Shown here piece after piece: positions 6,190 to 14,106 of a DNA stretch of 14,160 bases. Numbering within the stretch: position 1 is the stretch's first letter; the number at the start of each line of letters is the position of its first letter. A program made the position numbers and the translations under genes. The DNA is from an uncultured Nitrospina sp. Its GTDB lineage: Bacteria; Nitrospinota; Nitrospinia; Nitrospinales; VA-1. Below the pieces are notes generated by a model. That model had not been told where the DNA came from and did not search any database. It was given only the letters and a program-made list of their open reading frames with translations. The DNA lies in NCBI GenBank assembly GCA_950072225.1, contig CATMOP010000011.1:1-14160 (forward strand), in the 5' to 3' direction.

Positions 6190-7161
6190 TTAGGGGGTTG
6201 ATCTGAGTTTAGGGTTGAAGGCTTCGCGCAGGCCTTCACCGCAAAGGTTGAATGCCAGCACCACAAACAGGATGGTGAATCCGGGAATAAACATCAGCCA
6301 GGGAGCATCGAACAAAAATGTTCTACCATCCGCCATAATGTTTCCCCAGGTCGCGTCCGGAGGTTGCACACCGAATCCCAGAAAACTCAAAGCAGACTCA
6401 GTAAGAATAGCGGTCGCCACACCAATTGTTGCCGAAACCAGAACCGGGGCTATGGCGTTGGGAACCATATGAATGAAGATGATCCGCCATTCGGGAATAG
6501 CCTGACTCCTGGCCGCTAAAACAAAATCTTGATCGCGCAATGATAAAAATTCAGCACGAACGAACCGGGCAATCCCCATCCAGCTCGTCAACCCGATCAC
6601 AATCATGATGTTGTATATGCTGGGTGGAAGCAGTGCAACGACCGTTAAAATCAAAAAGAAACTGGGAAAACACAACATGATATCCACAAACCGCATAATG
6701 AGTGTATCCACCGTAATGAATGCCAGTTTGACCCGACCGTAATATCCGGCCAGTCCACCAAAAAAAATTCCTACTGTTAAGGCTATGCCAACTGCAACAA
6801 AACCAATTGTGAGTGAAACAAAGCTCCCTTCCACCATACGGGCAAAAACGTCCCGTCCAAGTTCATCCGTACCCAATAAATAGATTCCTACCAAGGGAGC
6901 ATCTTCTTTGGGAGTGATAGTACTGGCGAAAGGGGTGAGCGGAGGAAGAAATTTTTCTGAAAGTCGTACAATCTTTGGGTCAAAAAGAATTATATTCTGC
7001 GTAAATACTTTTCCAAGTAATGCTAAAACAAATAATACAATTAGAAACCAAAAACTGACATACGCCCTGCGATTGCGTTTGAGAATATCCCAACGCTCCT
7101 GAAACAAGCCTTTAGACGGTGTCAGGGCATCGGCTTCGAAATTAATGATCGGTTCGTTCAT
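6190..7161 (-). CDS. Dipeptide/oligopeptide ABC transporter permease, DppC/OppC type
   Basis: This 323-residue inner-membrane protein is one half of the channel of a peptide- or nickel-type ABC importer. A cytoplasmic start (1-33) leads to the first membrane helix (about 34-55) and a periplasmic loop that contains LGTDELGRDVFAR (96-108), a hallmark of the DppC/OppC family. Further helices cover about 115-140, 160-200, 235-262 and 287-307. The EAA coupling loop that docks on the ATPase is AARSQAIPEWRIIFIHMVPN (216-235), followed by LTESALSFLGFG (253-264) and PDATWGNIM. Length is normal for the family. The start ATG follows AGGAAAG. It lies 9 bases after the stop of the DppB-type partner, so the two are co-transcribed. 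No ATPase or substrate-binding protein gene follows; the next gene is the unrelated ABC-F. The substrate cannot be told from the permease. Confidence 0.93.
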   Translation of the reverse strand: MNEPIINFEADALTPSKGLFQERWDILKRNRRAYVSFWFLIVLFVLALLGKVFTQNIILFDPKIVRLSEKFLPPLTPFASTITPKEDAPLVGIYLLGTDELGRDVFARMVEGSFVSLTIGFVAVGIALTVGIFFGGLAGYYGRVKLAFITVDTLIMRFVDIMLCFPSFFLILTVVALLPPSIYNIMIVIGLTSWMGIARFVRAEFLSLRDQDFVLAARSQAIPEWRIIFIHMVPNAIAPVLVSATIGVATAILTESALSFLGFGVQPPDATWGNIMADGRTFLFDAPWLMFIPGFTILFVVLAFNLCGEGLREAFNPKLRSTP

Positions 7162-7170
7162 AAGACTTTC

Positions 7171-8130
7171 CTAAAATTTGATACGCGGGTCCGCCACCGC
7201 ATAAAGAACATCGGAAATCAACGTACCCAGCAAAACCAGAACGGCAGCAAAAAAATTCAACGTCAAGATAACGGGAAAATCGCGCGCCAGTATGGCTTCG
7301 AATCCCAACCGTCCCATTCCCGGCCAGGCAAATATGGTTTCAAAGATCACCGAACCTCCTATTAACCCCGGAATCATCAAACCAAACATGGTGATGAAAG
7401 GAAGAAGGGCATTACGCAATCCGTGATGGTAGATCACCTGATCCTCCGGCAAACCCTTGGCCCGTGCGGTGCGCATATAATCCTGATGAATCACTTCCAG
7501 CATTTGCGAACGGACGTAGCGGGAAAGTACCGCAACGCCGGCAATGGCTGACATCAGTGCCGGAATAGTCAGATGCCAGACCCGGTCCATGGACCGGAGT
7601 AATAGCGGGGCCTCTTCCAGACCGAAGGTTCTCATCCCAATAACGGGGATATTAAAGGTCTTGACCATGAAAATGATAAGGAGATAAGCCAGGAAATAAC
7701 CTGGGAATGATATCAGAGCATAAGAAATAAAAGTGCTGGTCCTATCAAATTTAGAATCTCGGTTTATGGCCGCTTCAATTCCAACAGGAAAGGCCAAAAA
7801 CCAAATGATCATCATACTTACAATAAACAAGGGAAGAGAATTTAGAAATTTTCCCCAGATTTTTTCCATAACTGGCTGGTTATCCTTGAACGACTTGAGT
7901 TCACCGGTAAACAGATCTCTAACCCAATAAATATACTGAATGTGTATGGGTTCATCTAAATGGTAGGCCGCCCTAATTCGCTGAACATCTTCCGCCTTCA
8001 TTCTCGGGTTGGAAGGATCCACCAATGCCGGCTCTCCCGGTGCCAGATGCACGACGGCGTGGGAAATGATGGAAATAAAAACCAGCAGGATGATCCTCTG
8101 CCAAATGTTTCGGAGAATAAAATTGATCAC
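7171..8130 (-). CDS. Dipeptide/oligopeptide ABC transporter permease, DppB/OppB type
   Basis: This 319-residue protein forms the other half of the importer channel. Helix 1 is at about 12-30 and leads into HLAPGEPA, a family signature. A periplasmic region (31-95) follows, with helices at about 96-120, 133-157, 187-205, 243-262 and 288-310. The EAA loop is TARAKGLPEDQVIYHHGLRN (221-240). ETIFAWPGMGRL (264-275) and the C-terminal YAVADPRIKF are classic for DppB/OppB. The start is a GTG with AGAGG 5 bases upstream on the minus strand (8136-8140). It is the first gene of a two-gene operon with the DppC-type permease. The NIF3-family gene starts in the opposite direction only 39 bases away, so the promoters of the two must share or overlap that short gap. 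Confidence 0.93.
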   Translation of the reverse strand: MINFILRNIWQRIILLVFISIISHAVVHLAPGEPALVDPSNPRMKAEDVQRIRAAYHLDEPIHIQYIYWVRDLFTGELKSFKDNQPVMEKIWGKFLNSLPLFIVSMMIIWFLAFPVGIEAAINRDSKFDRTSTFISYALISFPGYFLAYLLIIFMVKTFNIPVIGMRTFGLEEAPLLLRSMDRVWHLTIPALMSAIAGVAVLSRYVRSQMLEVIHQDYMRTARAKGLPEDQVIYHHGLRNALLPFITMFGLMIPGLIGGSVIFETIFAWPGMGRLGFEAILARDFPVILTLNFFAAVLVLLGTLISDVLYAVADPRIKF

Positions 8131-8169
8131 TATTGCCTCTGCAACCCGTAAGAAGTTATAATTTTGACC

Positions 8170-8919
8170 ATGGACATTCTACAACTCAGCCACTACCTGG
8201 ACAACCTTTTGGACATCCAATCCATTAGCGATTCGCCCAACGCCATGAACGGACTGCAAGTGCAAAACACCGGCGAAATAAAAAAAATAGGACTGGCGGT
8301 AGATCTGTGCCAAGCCACCATCGATCTGGCCATCGAAAAAAATTGCCAGATGATGTTTGTGCATCATGGAATTTTCTGGGGCGGACTGCAACCACTTCGC
8401 GGGACCTATTATGAAAAAATCTCTTCCATGATAAGTGCCAACCTGGGATTGTATTCGGCCCATATCCCACTCGACCTGCATCCTGTATTGGGAAACAACC
8501 GGGCTTTGGCCGATTTGATCGGACTGGAAAACCTGGAGCCGTTTGGCGAATATGGCGGAATCAAAATTGGTTTCAAGGGCACAATCAACAAAAAATCCGC
8601 TGAAGCCCTGGCACAGGAACTGTCAGAGAAACTGGGTTCATCCGTCAAATTGATCGGTGCGGGAGATATTGAATCGGTGGGCCTGGTAACCGGTGGGGCT
8701 GCGGAAATCGTTGGGCAGGCCAGCCGTGAAGGGCTCTCTGCTTACATCACGGGAGAAGGAGCCAACCACCATTACCATGAAGCCATTGAAGGCCACTGCG
8801 TATTGATTTTCGCCGGGCATTACGCCACCGAAACCGGCGGCGTGAAAGCGGTGGGCAATCATTTAACACAAAAATTCGGCATCACCAGCGAATTTCTCGA
8901 CTATCCAACGGGCTTATAA
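8170..8919 (+). CDS. NIF3/YbgI-family dinuclear metal-binding protein
   Basis: This 249-residue protein matches the NIF3 (DUF34) family in length and motifs. The family forms toroidal hexamers with a two-metal site in each subunit; its members are sometimes labelled GTP cyclohydrolase I type 2, but the true cellular function is unsettled. Metal ligands visible here are H65-H66 (VHHGIFWGG), H98 and D102 (SAHIPLDLH), and H217 with E221 (GHYATETGG), almost the same positions as in E. coli YbgI. The N-terminal SDSPNAMNGLQV and the VTGGAAE motif are also typical. I chose the ATG at 8170; a TTG at 8164 would add two residues, and no strong RBS separates the choices. It stands alone on the plus strand and converges with the SDR gene, with a gap of 17 bases. 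Close to full confidence on family, none on substrate. Confidence 0.92.
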   Translation: MDILQLSHYLDNLLDIQSISDSPNAMNGLQVQNTGEIKKIGLAVDLCQATIDLAIEKNCQMMFVHHGIFWGGLQPLRGTYYEKISSMISANLGLYSAHIPLDLHPVLGNNRALADLIGLENLEPFGEYGGIKIGFKGTINKKSAEALAQELSEKLGSSVKLIGAGDIESVGLVTGGAAEIVGQASREGLSAYITGEGANHHYHEAIEGHCVLIFAGHYATETGGVKAVGNHLTQKFGITSEFLDYPTGL

Positions 8920-8936
8920 TAATTCAAGACTTCCAG

Positions 8937-9845
8937 TTAAAAATCCTTAAACAACGCATTCAAGCCGGAGCGGTAATCGGGGTAACGCAGTTTCACACCC
9001 AGTTCATCTTTGATTTTTTTGTTCGAGATACGTTTGTTGGTGTTGTAGAAACCCCGGGCGGTTGGGGAAAGATCAGCATTCTCATAAGGCACCAAGGGTG
9101 GCGGTTCCACACCCAGCAAACCACAGGCATATTCCACCGCCTCGGCTGGAGGACAAGGAAAGTCGTCGCTGACATTATATATCTCGCCGGGCTGGGGATT
9201 TTTCATCGAAGCTTCCAGCGTTTGCGCAAGATCCTCAGTATGGATGCGGGAAAATACCAAACCGGGTTTGTCAATGCGCCGGGCACGCCCCTGTTGCACA
9301 GAAACCAGCAAGTTCCTTCCCGGCCCATAAATACCCACACAGCGAAAAATCATCACCGGCAAACCGTGATCCTTGCCCATCTTGAGCCAGGCCGATTCCA
9401 CTTCAACACGCCGGCGATTGAGATCCGTAGACCCACGCAAGGGCGAAGTCTCAACCACCCATTCCCCCCGGGCATCACCATAAACTCCGGTTGAAGAAAT
9501 GTATCCGATCCATTGCAAATGGCTGGCTTGGGAAATCTCTTCACTAAAATTTTCCAGCACCACATCGCCGGAAGGTTGGGGAGGAATCGTGATTAAAAGA
9601 TGCGTTGCCAGGGAGACGGCCTTTGAAATTTCTGGTGTGGAACGGGAACCATCAAAAAGGCAGGTCGGAATGTTTTTAGCTTTGATCGCGTCTTGCCTGT
9701 CACCACCCCGGCAGGTCCCGGAGATATTCCATCCTTTGGGCAGAAGGCTTTCAGCCAAGGCCAATGAGGAAAAACCCAGACCAAAACAAAACAACCGGCC
9801 AGTAATAATAACCTCGCGATTAAAAAGTGAATCGATATTTATCAA
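8937..9845 (-). CDS. YeeZ-like NAD(P)-binding SDR/epimerase-family protein
   Basis: An extended-SDR Rossmann protein of up to 302 residues. The nucleotide-binding turn is LFCFGLGFSSLALAESL (18-34). Strand 4 carries LLITIPPQPSGD (83-94), followed by YISSTGVYGDARGEWVVE, FRCVGIYGPGRN and the late EIYNVSDD. This pattern follows E. coli YeeZ closely. The usual catalytic YxxxK is not evident at the expected place, so dehydrogenase or epimerase activity is uncertain. No ATG start exists near the front. The outermost TTG at 9845 overlaps the end of the upstream PCP_red gene by 26 bases and adds 17 residues before the Rossmann strand; a TTG at 9794 would give 285 residues, closer to the family. An in-frame ATT after GAGG at about 9811 is a third option. 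The overlap shows co-transcription with the PCP_red gene. Confidence 0.82.
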   Translation of the reverse strand: MINIDSLFNREVIITGRLFCFGLGFSSLALAESLLPKGWNISGTCRGGDRQDAIKAKNIPTCLFDGSRSTPEISKAVSLATHLLITIPPQPSGDVVLENFSEEISQASHLQWIGYISSTGVYGDARGEWVVETSPLRGSTDLNRRRVEVESAWLKMGKDHGLPVMIFRCVGIYGPGRNLLVSVQQGRARRIDKPGLVFSRIHTEDLAQTLEASMKNPQPGEIYNVSDDFPCPPAEAVEYACGLLGVEPPPLVPYENADLSPTARGFYNTNKRISNKKIKDELGVKLRYPDYRSGLNALFKDF

Positions 9846-10650
9846 ATAATTCGAGCGTTACAACCTCTTTTCCTTCTTTGGAAATCTCTTGCTCAATACG
9901 TTTCACCGCCATATTACGGATGAAGGGAATAGGAATCCGGCAAACCTTTTTCAAAGCATCGTCTTCCCATTTCAGCGAGACTTCCACCGGTTCTTCTTTT
10001 TCCTTAGCTAATTGCTCATCGCGCTTGAGGTCCTCTTCGGTCACTTCCATCCCCATTGCCTGTTTAGCCGATGCAGGCATCATCTTGGTGAACACTTCAT
10101 CAATAATAGAAACAGTGATCATCTTGTCTCCGCGCTCACGGGCACGGCCCTCAATGGTCTGCTTAGCCATACCCAGAACAAAGGGAGGCACCTTCTCCAT
10201 TTTCTCCAACGCTTCCTTGCTCCAGGGAATGCCTTGGGGGGTCGCGAACTCCATATATTCTTTGAATTTTTCAACAATGTCGTCTTTTTTCTCGGTACGC
10301 ATGGCGAGAAAGTCTTCTATTTCCTCAATCACTTCCACCTTGCGCGGACTTTGCCGCATTTTTTCCTTCGCCACCTCGAAGGCATCCATCGTCAATTCTT
10401 CGAAGCCGAACCCCTTGACCCTTTTGGACACCAGCATCATGGACTCATTGCGAATTTCGGTCAGATAGTCAGAAGTAACTATTTTAAAACCTCTTTTCAT
10501 GCAACGCTGGACCATCAGTTTGCGGATACCTGGACGCACAAATTCCGGGGCATGTTTCACCCTCTCCCACGCCTCCTCAGACCACTCAACACCATTTTCC
10601 TTGGCATAAGGATGATCGACATCGGCGATTTTTATTTCTTGCGTTCCCAT
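9820..10650 (-). CDS. Protein of three tandem PCP_red (protochlorophyllide reductase-type) domains
   Basis: Three copies of a domain of about 52 residues make up most of this soluble protein. Numbered from the upstream ATG at 10665 they lie at 25-76, 145-196 and 230-281. Each follows the pattern W-x-x-[ED]-A near the start, then PxFV or PxFI, a basic helix with I/VExxxxxxG, and a final VT-x-x-x-[LI] helix: GVEWSEEAWERVKHAPEFVR, GIPWSKEALEKMEKVPPFVL and SLKWEDDALKKVCRIPIPFI. This matches PCP_red (PF08369), the C-terminal domain of BchB/ChlB. The catalytic BchB part is absent, so it is not a protochlorophyllide reductase. No Cys cluster is visible; the only Cys pair is isolated. The function is unknown. 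I chose the ATG at 10650 because GAAGG precedes it by 8 bases; the ATG at 10665 lacks an RBS. It is first in an operon with the SDR gene and has a good promoter upstream. Confidence 0.88.
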   Translation of the reverse strand: MGTQEIKIADVDHPYAKENGVEWSEEAWERVKHAPEFVRPGIRKLMVQRCMKRGFKIVTSDYLTEIRNESMMLVSKRVKGFGFEELTMDAFEVAKEKMRQSPRKVEVIEEIEDFLAMRTEKKDDIVEKFKEYMEFATPQGIPWSKEALEKMEKVPPFVLGMAKQTIEGRARERGDKMITVSIIDEVFTKMMPASAKQAMGMEVTEEDLKRDEQLAKEKEEPVEVSLKWEDDALKKVCRIPIPFIRNMAVKRIEQEISKEGKEVVTLELFDKYRFTF

Positions 10651-10658
10651 TGCTGAAA

Positions 10659-10663
10659 CCTTC
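10659..10663 (-). promoter_or_regulatory. Ribosome binding site favouring the inner ATG of the PCP_red gene
   Basis: GAAGG on the minus strand ends 8 bases before the ATG at 10650. The ATG 15 bases further upstream (10665) has no comparable site, so translation more likely begins MGTQEIKIADVDHP. Confidence 0.45.
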
Positions 10664-10706
10664 ATTATGATTCTGAAAAAAACAAGTATCTACATAGGAT
10701 CTCTAA

Positions 10707-10735
10707 AAATTACTTGAAGCCTGTGTCAATGTCAA
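10707..10735 (-). promoter_or_regulatory. Sigma70-like promoter for the PCP_red/SDR operon
   Basis: On the minus strand TTGACA (10735-10730) is followed after 17 bases by TAATTT (10712-10707). The -35 is perfect and the spacing ideal; the -10 is a fair match. A second TTGACA follows directly after the first. Transcription would begin near 10700, giving a leader of about 35-50 bases. Confidence 0.5.
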
Positions 10736-10746
10736 TTAATTTGAGA

Positions 10747-10850
10747 GCCCACTAGCCGTGGAGGCAACTGGGTAAGGGCTCTTTCAGCCGAAATAACTCT
10801 TTGCTCGCCAGATAGAGTTATTGCTCATTGAGTCCAGCGTCACGCTGGAC
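10747..10850. repeat. Intergenic repeat copy ending in a 19-base palindrome
   Basis: Modules: CCCACTAGCCGTGG (10748-10761), GGCAACTGGGTAAGGGCTCT with the GGCT-CTTTC-AGCC hairpin, TTTGCTCGCC, GAGTTATTGCTCATTG (to 10830), and the palindrome GTCCAGCGTCACGCTGGAC (10832-10850), with two 9-base arms around a single C. The palindrome also occurs, missing its last two bases, at 845-861. The core 10763-10830 runs collinear with the copy inside the ABC-F gene. The repeat ends only 18 bases before the ATG of the next gene, so it probably lies in that gene's leader or promoter. Confidence 0.75.
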
Positions 10851-10868
10851 CCAAACCCCTTATAAAAC

Positions 10869-13800
10869 ATGCAACGTTCTCCCATCGTTTATTTTTTATT
10901 TTTTATTTCCGGCATCACCGCACTGATTTACGAAATCGTCTGGACTCGGATGCTGACCCTGGTGTTCGGACATACCGTGTTTTCTGTATCGGTAGTGCTG
11001 GCGGCATTTATGGCGGGTTTGGGCCTGGGCAGTTATCTATTCGGCTATGCGGTCGACCGGTTGCCGGAAACCCAGGGCTCGTCTGCAGGAGGAAAGGCCG
11101 CACTGCTTATTTATGGCTGGGTAGAAATCCTGATTTTTGCCAGTGGCGCTCTGCTCTCTTTCCTTTTCGCTAATTTTTCGGGAATCTATGCTTCCCTCCA
11201 CAGCGTTATCCCCGAATCCATTCCCTTGCAGAATTTGATAAAAATGGTGTTTGCGTTTGGATTGATGCTGGTTCCCACCACCCTCATGGGAGCCACTTTG
11301 CCGATCATCAGCAAATACTGCGTCACCGAAGACAGCCACATTGGAACCCAGGTGAGCCTCCTCTATGCTCTCAACACCCTGGGTGGCGCATTGGGTTGCC
11401 TGATGGCCGGATTCTTCCTGATGGGAACATTTGGTGTCCTGCAAACTGTTCTTCTAGCGGCAGGGGCCAACCTTCTGATAGGGATCAGCGCATTGAGCAT
11501 TTATCTGGAAACCGTTCCCGGCGCAGACTGGAAGTTCCACCTACCCCCCTTGCGGGCACCGCACATCGACTGGAGCAGGGAGCAAAAGTTCTGGATGGGC
11601 ATCAGCTTTATCTGCGGATTCACGGCATTGGCTTACGAGGTTTTATGGACACGGCTGTTAGTGTTCAGCACCGCCAGCACCATTTACTCCTTCAGCATGA
11701 TGCTCACGGTTTTTCTTCTGGGAATCTTTCTGGGGAGCCTGCTATTGATCCCCCTGGCAGCGAGAATTCATAACATCCGCACAGCCTTGTTAATACTCCA
11801 AGTGGGCACCGGTCTTTACGTGATCGGTTCCATATACGGACTCGAGTCGATCCTTTCCGCTCCCTGGAACGGTTACAACCTGAGCCAACCCCTTTCGGTG
11901 TTTTTGCGCTACTTCAAGGATTCTGCCGGGCTCATGCTGATACCCACCGTGTTTTTGGGTATGTGCTTTCCTCTGTTGGTAAAAATGATTTCCGGGAAAC
12001 ATCAAAACATCGGCAAGGCTACCGGCCAGATCTATTCGGCAAATACTCTTGGAGCGATTCTGGGGTCGCTGTGCGCTGGTTTTCTGTTCCTCCCAAATCT
12101 AGGCAGTCAGGTCAGCCTGACCCTGGTCGCCACCCTCAACTTGCTGACTGTGGTTTTGCTGTTTAGAACCGGAAACTATTTGACTCTGGCTGTGCGCAAA
12201 GGGTTGACAGTCGTGTTCACGGCACTGATTCTCTTTGTCAACATGGCCATTCCCAATGACCTGTTAAATCCGTTTTTCATGCGGGACAGTGCCGGAAAAC
12301 GCAATCTTAAAAAGTTGCTGTATTTCGAGGAAGGGCTCTCCGATACCGTAGCCGTGTTCGAAGGCAATTATGGCGTTCTCGACCCGGATGCGAAAAGCTT
12401 GATCACCAATGGCGTTTCCATGTCCGCATCCAACCTGATCGCGACACGCTATATGAAACTGCTCGCCCACATTCCCCTCCTGCTGGTGGATCAACCCACA
12501 GACGTGCTGGTCGTCTGCTTTGGCACCGGACAAACAACAGGCGCGGCGAGCCTTCATCTTCGAGTCAAGTCTGTCGATAGCCTGGAGCTGTCTTCCAGTG
12601 TCATTAATGCGGGAAGACTGTTTGCCAAAGAAAACCGGCAAGTGCTGAACAACCCAAAAGTAAACTTCGTCATTCAGGATGGCCGCAACCACCTGCTGAC
12701 CACCCACAAACTTTACGATGTCATCACCTCCGAGCCGCCACCGCCCCGCACGGCGTTCACGGTAAACCTGTATACCCAGGAATATTACCAACTACAAAAA
12801 AAACACCTGAAACCAGGAGGAATATCAGCGCAATGGGTTCCCCTCCACAGCCAGGGAGAAAAAGAAGTGGCGATGCACTTCAGCACCTTCCGGTCCGTTT
12901 TTCCATACACCATGGGCTGGATGCCGGTCGCCAACGAAATGCTCCTCATCGGTTCCGATCAACCTATCCGCATTGATTTCGAAAAACTTAAAACACGGTT
13001 GCAGGAACCCGAAGTCAAAAAAGAGCTGGCCGATATTGAAATTTTCAATGTCTTTGCCTTTCTAAGCAATATCTGGTTTCTCGATGAGCAAGTTCAAGCT
13101 TTAGGCAGGGGTTACCCCCTTATCACCGACAACCATCCCGCCATCGAGTTTTATCTTGATCTGGGAAATGTTATAGATGTGTCCGGCAAGGAAAAGTATG
13201 TATTCAACCGGGCATCTTTTGATCAAATTGCCAAACATGTGGAGAATCTTTCAGAGACAGACCGGAGGAGGCTGAAAACCCATTACGAAGCCATGGACCT
13301 TTACCAACGTGGCGTAATGTACGGAAATCGGGGCCAACTTTTAAAAGCCCTGAGCCTGATTGAAGACAATAATCTGGTTCGTTACCATTTGCAGGCCGAC
13401 AGGAACCAAATCGCCCGGTTGATCGAACAGGTAGAAATGAACCCTGAAAGCTGGGAGAGCCTGCTCAACCTGGGCCACAGCTATTATCAAATCGGCGAAT
13501 ATGAGAAAAGTATTGGCCTTCTCAAAATGGCTTTGGAGAAAAATCCGCAGTTGAGTTACGCGCATTTATATATGGGTTACAACCTTCTGGAAATGGGGCA
13601 AAAGGAAGAGGCCCTGGACTATTTCAAGAACACGGCTAAAAATGATCCCCGCCAAATGGGAATGGTGATGCGGGAGATTGGGCTGATCAACCTTCTACAG
13701 GCAACAGAAAAAAATCCTGAAGACAAGGCACTCAGGCATTTGGCTGCCGAATTTTACAATATGAAAAAGGAATACCTGAAATCACTCGAACATTCCCTCA

Positions 13801-14090
13801 AGTCTCTCGAAGAAGACCCCCTGAATCTGAAACTTTTGCAAAGCATCGTTTTCAGTTACCGGGGCCTGGGCGAAGCCAAAGAAGTACTCATGTATGGCAA
13901 CCGCTACAGTTTGATAGACCCCGATGAAATTCACCTGCAATTCATCATGGGTGAAATTTATAGCAAACTCCTTAAATGCCAGAAAGCCATCCCGTTGCTT
14001 AAAAATGTGCTGGATAAAGACGATACCTACCAAAACGCCCAAAACCTTTTGGACTCCTGTGAAAATTCCCTAGAAACACCGGATATTTAG
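10869..14090 (+). CDS. Fused multi-spanning membrane / spermidine synthase-like / TPR protein
   Basis: A 1,073-residue fusion. Residues 1 to about 460 hold two similar membrane blocks, each opening with the same motif: GITALIYEIVWTRML near residue 15 and GFTALAYEVLWTRLL near 253, an internal duplication. This is the membrane part of proteins annotated as fused MFS/spermidine synthase. Residues about 480-760 form an aminopropyltransferase-like Rossmann domain: CFGTGQTTG (550-558), QDGRNHL (D604), and YDVITSEPPPP (616-626). The catalytic Asp of true spermidine synthases is Glu622 here, as in other membrane-fused members as I recall them, so polyamine synthesis is doubtful. Residues about 855-1060 are TPR helices (for example NLGHSYYQIGEYEKSIGLL), a protein-binding platform. 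The start ATG has no clear RBS and sits 18 bases after the repeat palindrome. Substrate and partners are unknown. It stands alone on the plus strand. Confidence 0.9.
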   Translation: MQRSPIVYFLFFISGITALIYEIVWTRMLTLVFGHTVFSVSVVLAAFMAGLGLGSYLFGYAVDRLPETQGSSAGGKAALLIYGWVEILIFASGALLSFLFANFSGIYASLHSVIPESIPLQNLIKMVFAFGLMLVPTTLMGATLPIISKYCVTEDSHIGTQVSLLYALNTLGGALGCLMAGFFLMGTFGVLQTVLLAAGANLLIGISALSIYLETVPGADWKFHLPPLRAPHIDWSREQKFWMGISFICGFTALAYEVLWTRLLVFSTASTIYSFSMMLTVFLLGIFLGSLLLIPLAARIHNIRTALLILQVGTGLYVIGSIYGLESILSAPWNGYNLSQPLSVFLRYFKDSAGLMLIPTVFLGMCFPLLVKMISGKHQNIGKATGQIYSANTLGAILGSLCAGFLFLPNLGSQVSLTLVATLNLLTVVLLFRTGNYLTLAVRKGLTVVFTALILFVNMAIPNDLLNPFFMRDSAGKRNLKKLLYFEEGLSDTVAVFEGNYGVLDPDAKSLITNGVSMSASNLIATRYMKLLAHIPLLLVDQPTDVLVVCFGTGQTTGAASLHLRVKSVDSLELSSSVINAGRLFAKENRQVLNNPKVNFVIQDGRNHLLTTHKLYDVITSEPPPPRTAFTVNLYTQEYYQLQKKHLKPGGISAQWVPLHSQGEKEVAMHFSTFRSVFPYTMGWMPVANEMLLIGSDQPIRIDFEKLKTRLQEPEVKKELADIEIFNVFAFLSNIWFLDEQVQALGRGYPLITDNHPAIEFYLDLGNVIDVSGKEKYVFNRASFDQIAKHVENLSETDRRRLKTHYEAMDLYQRGVMYGNRGQLLKALSLIEDNNLVRYHLQADRNQIARLIEQVEMNPESWESLLNLGHSYYQIGEYEKSIGLLKMALEKNPQLSYAHLYMGYNLLEMGQKEEALDYFKNTAKNDPRQMGMVMREIGLINLLQATEKNPEDKALRHLAAEFYNMKKEYLKSLEHSLKSLEEDPLNLKLLQSIVFSYRGLGEAKEVLMYGNRYSLIDPDEIHLQFIMGEIYSKLLKCQKAIPLLKNVLDKDDTYQNAQNLLDSCENSLETPDI

Positions 14091-14106
14091 CCCACACAAC
14101 TTTCAG

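Noticed and set aside
9820..10650. True light-independent protochlorophyllide reductase subunit B
   Set aside because: Only the small terminal domain type is present, three times; the nitrogenase-like catalytic domain and its cysteines are missing.
9827..10656. Two long plus-strand frames (213 and 214 codons) opposite the PCP_red gene
   Set aside because: The minus strand shows three clean domain repeats with a promoter and RBS. The antisense peptides are Ser- or His/Phe-rich and look like shadows.
10861..10866. TATAAA as the -10 of a promoter for the gene at 10869
   Set aside because: Transcription would then begin at or after the ATG, so it cannot serve this start codon.
12264..12791. Minus-strand frame of 175 codons
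   Set aside because: It is antisense to the aminopropyltransferase-like domain, which is conserved on the plus strand.
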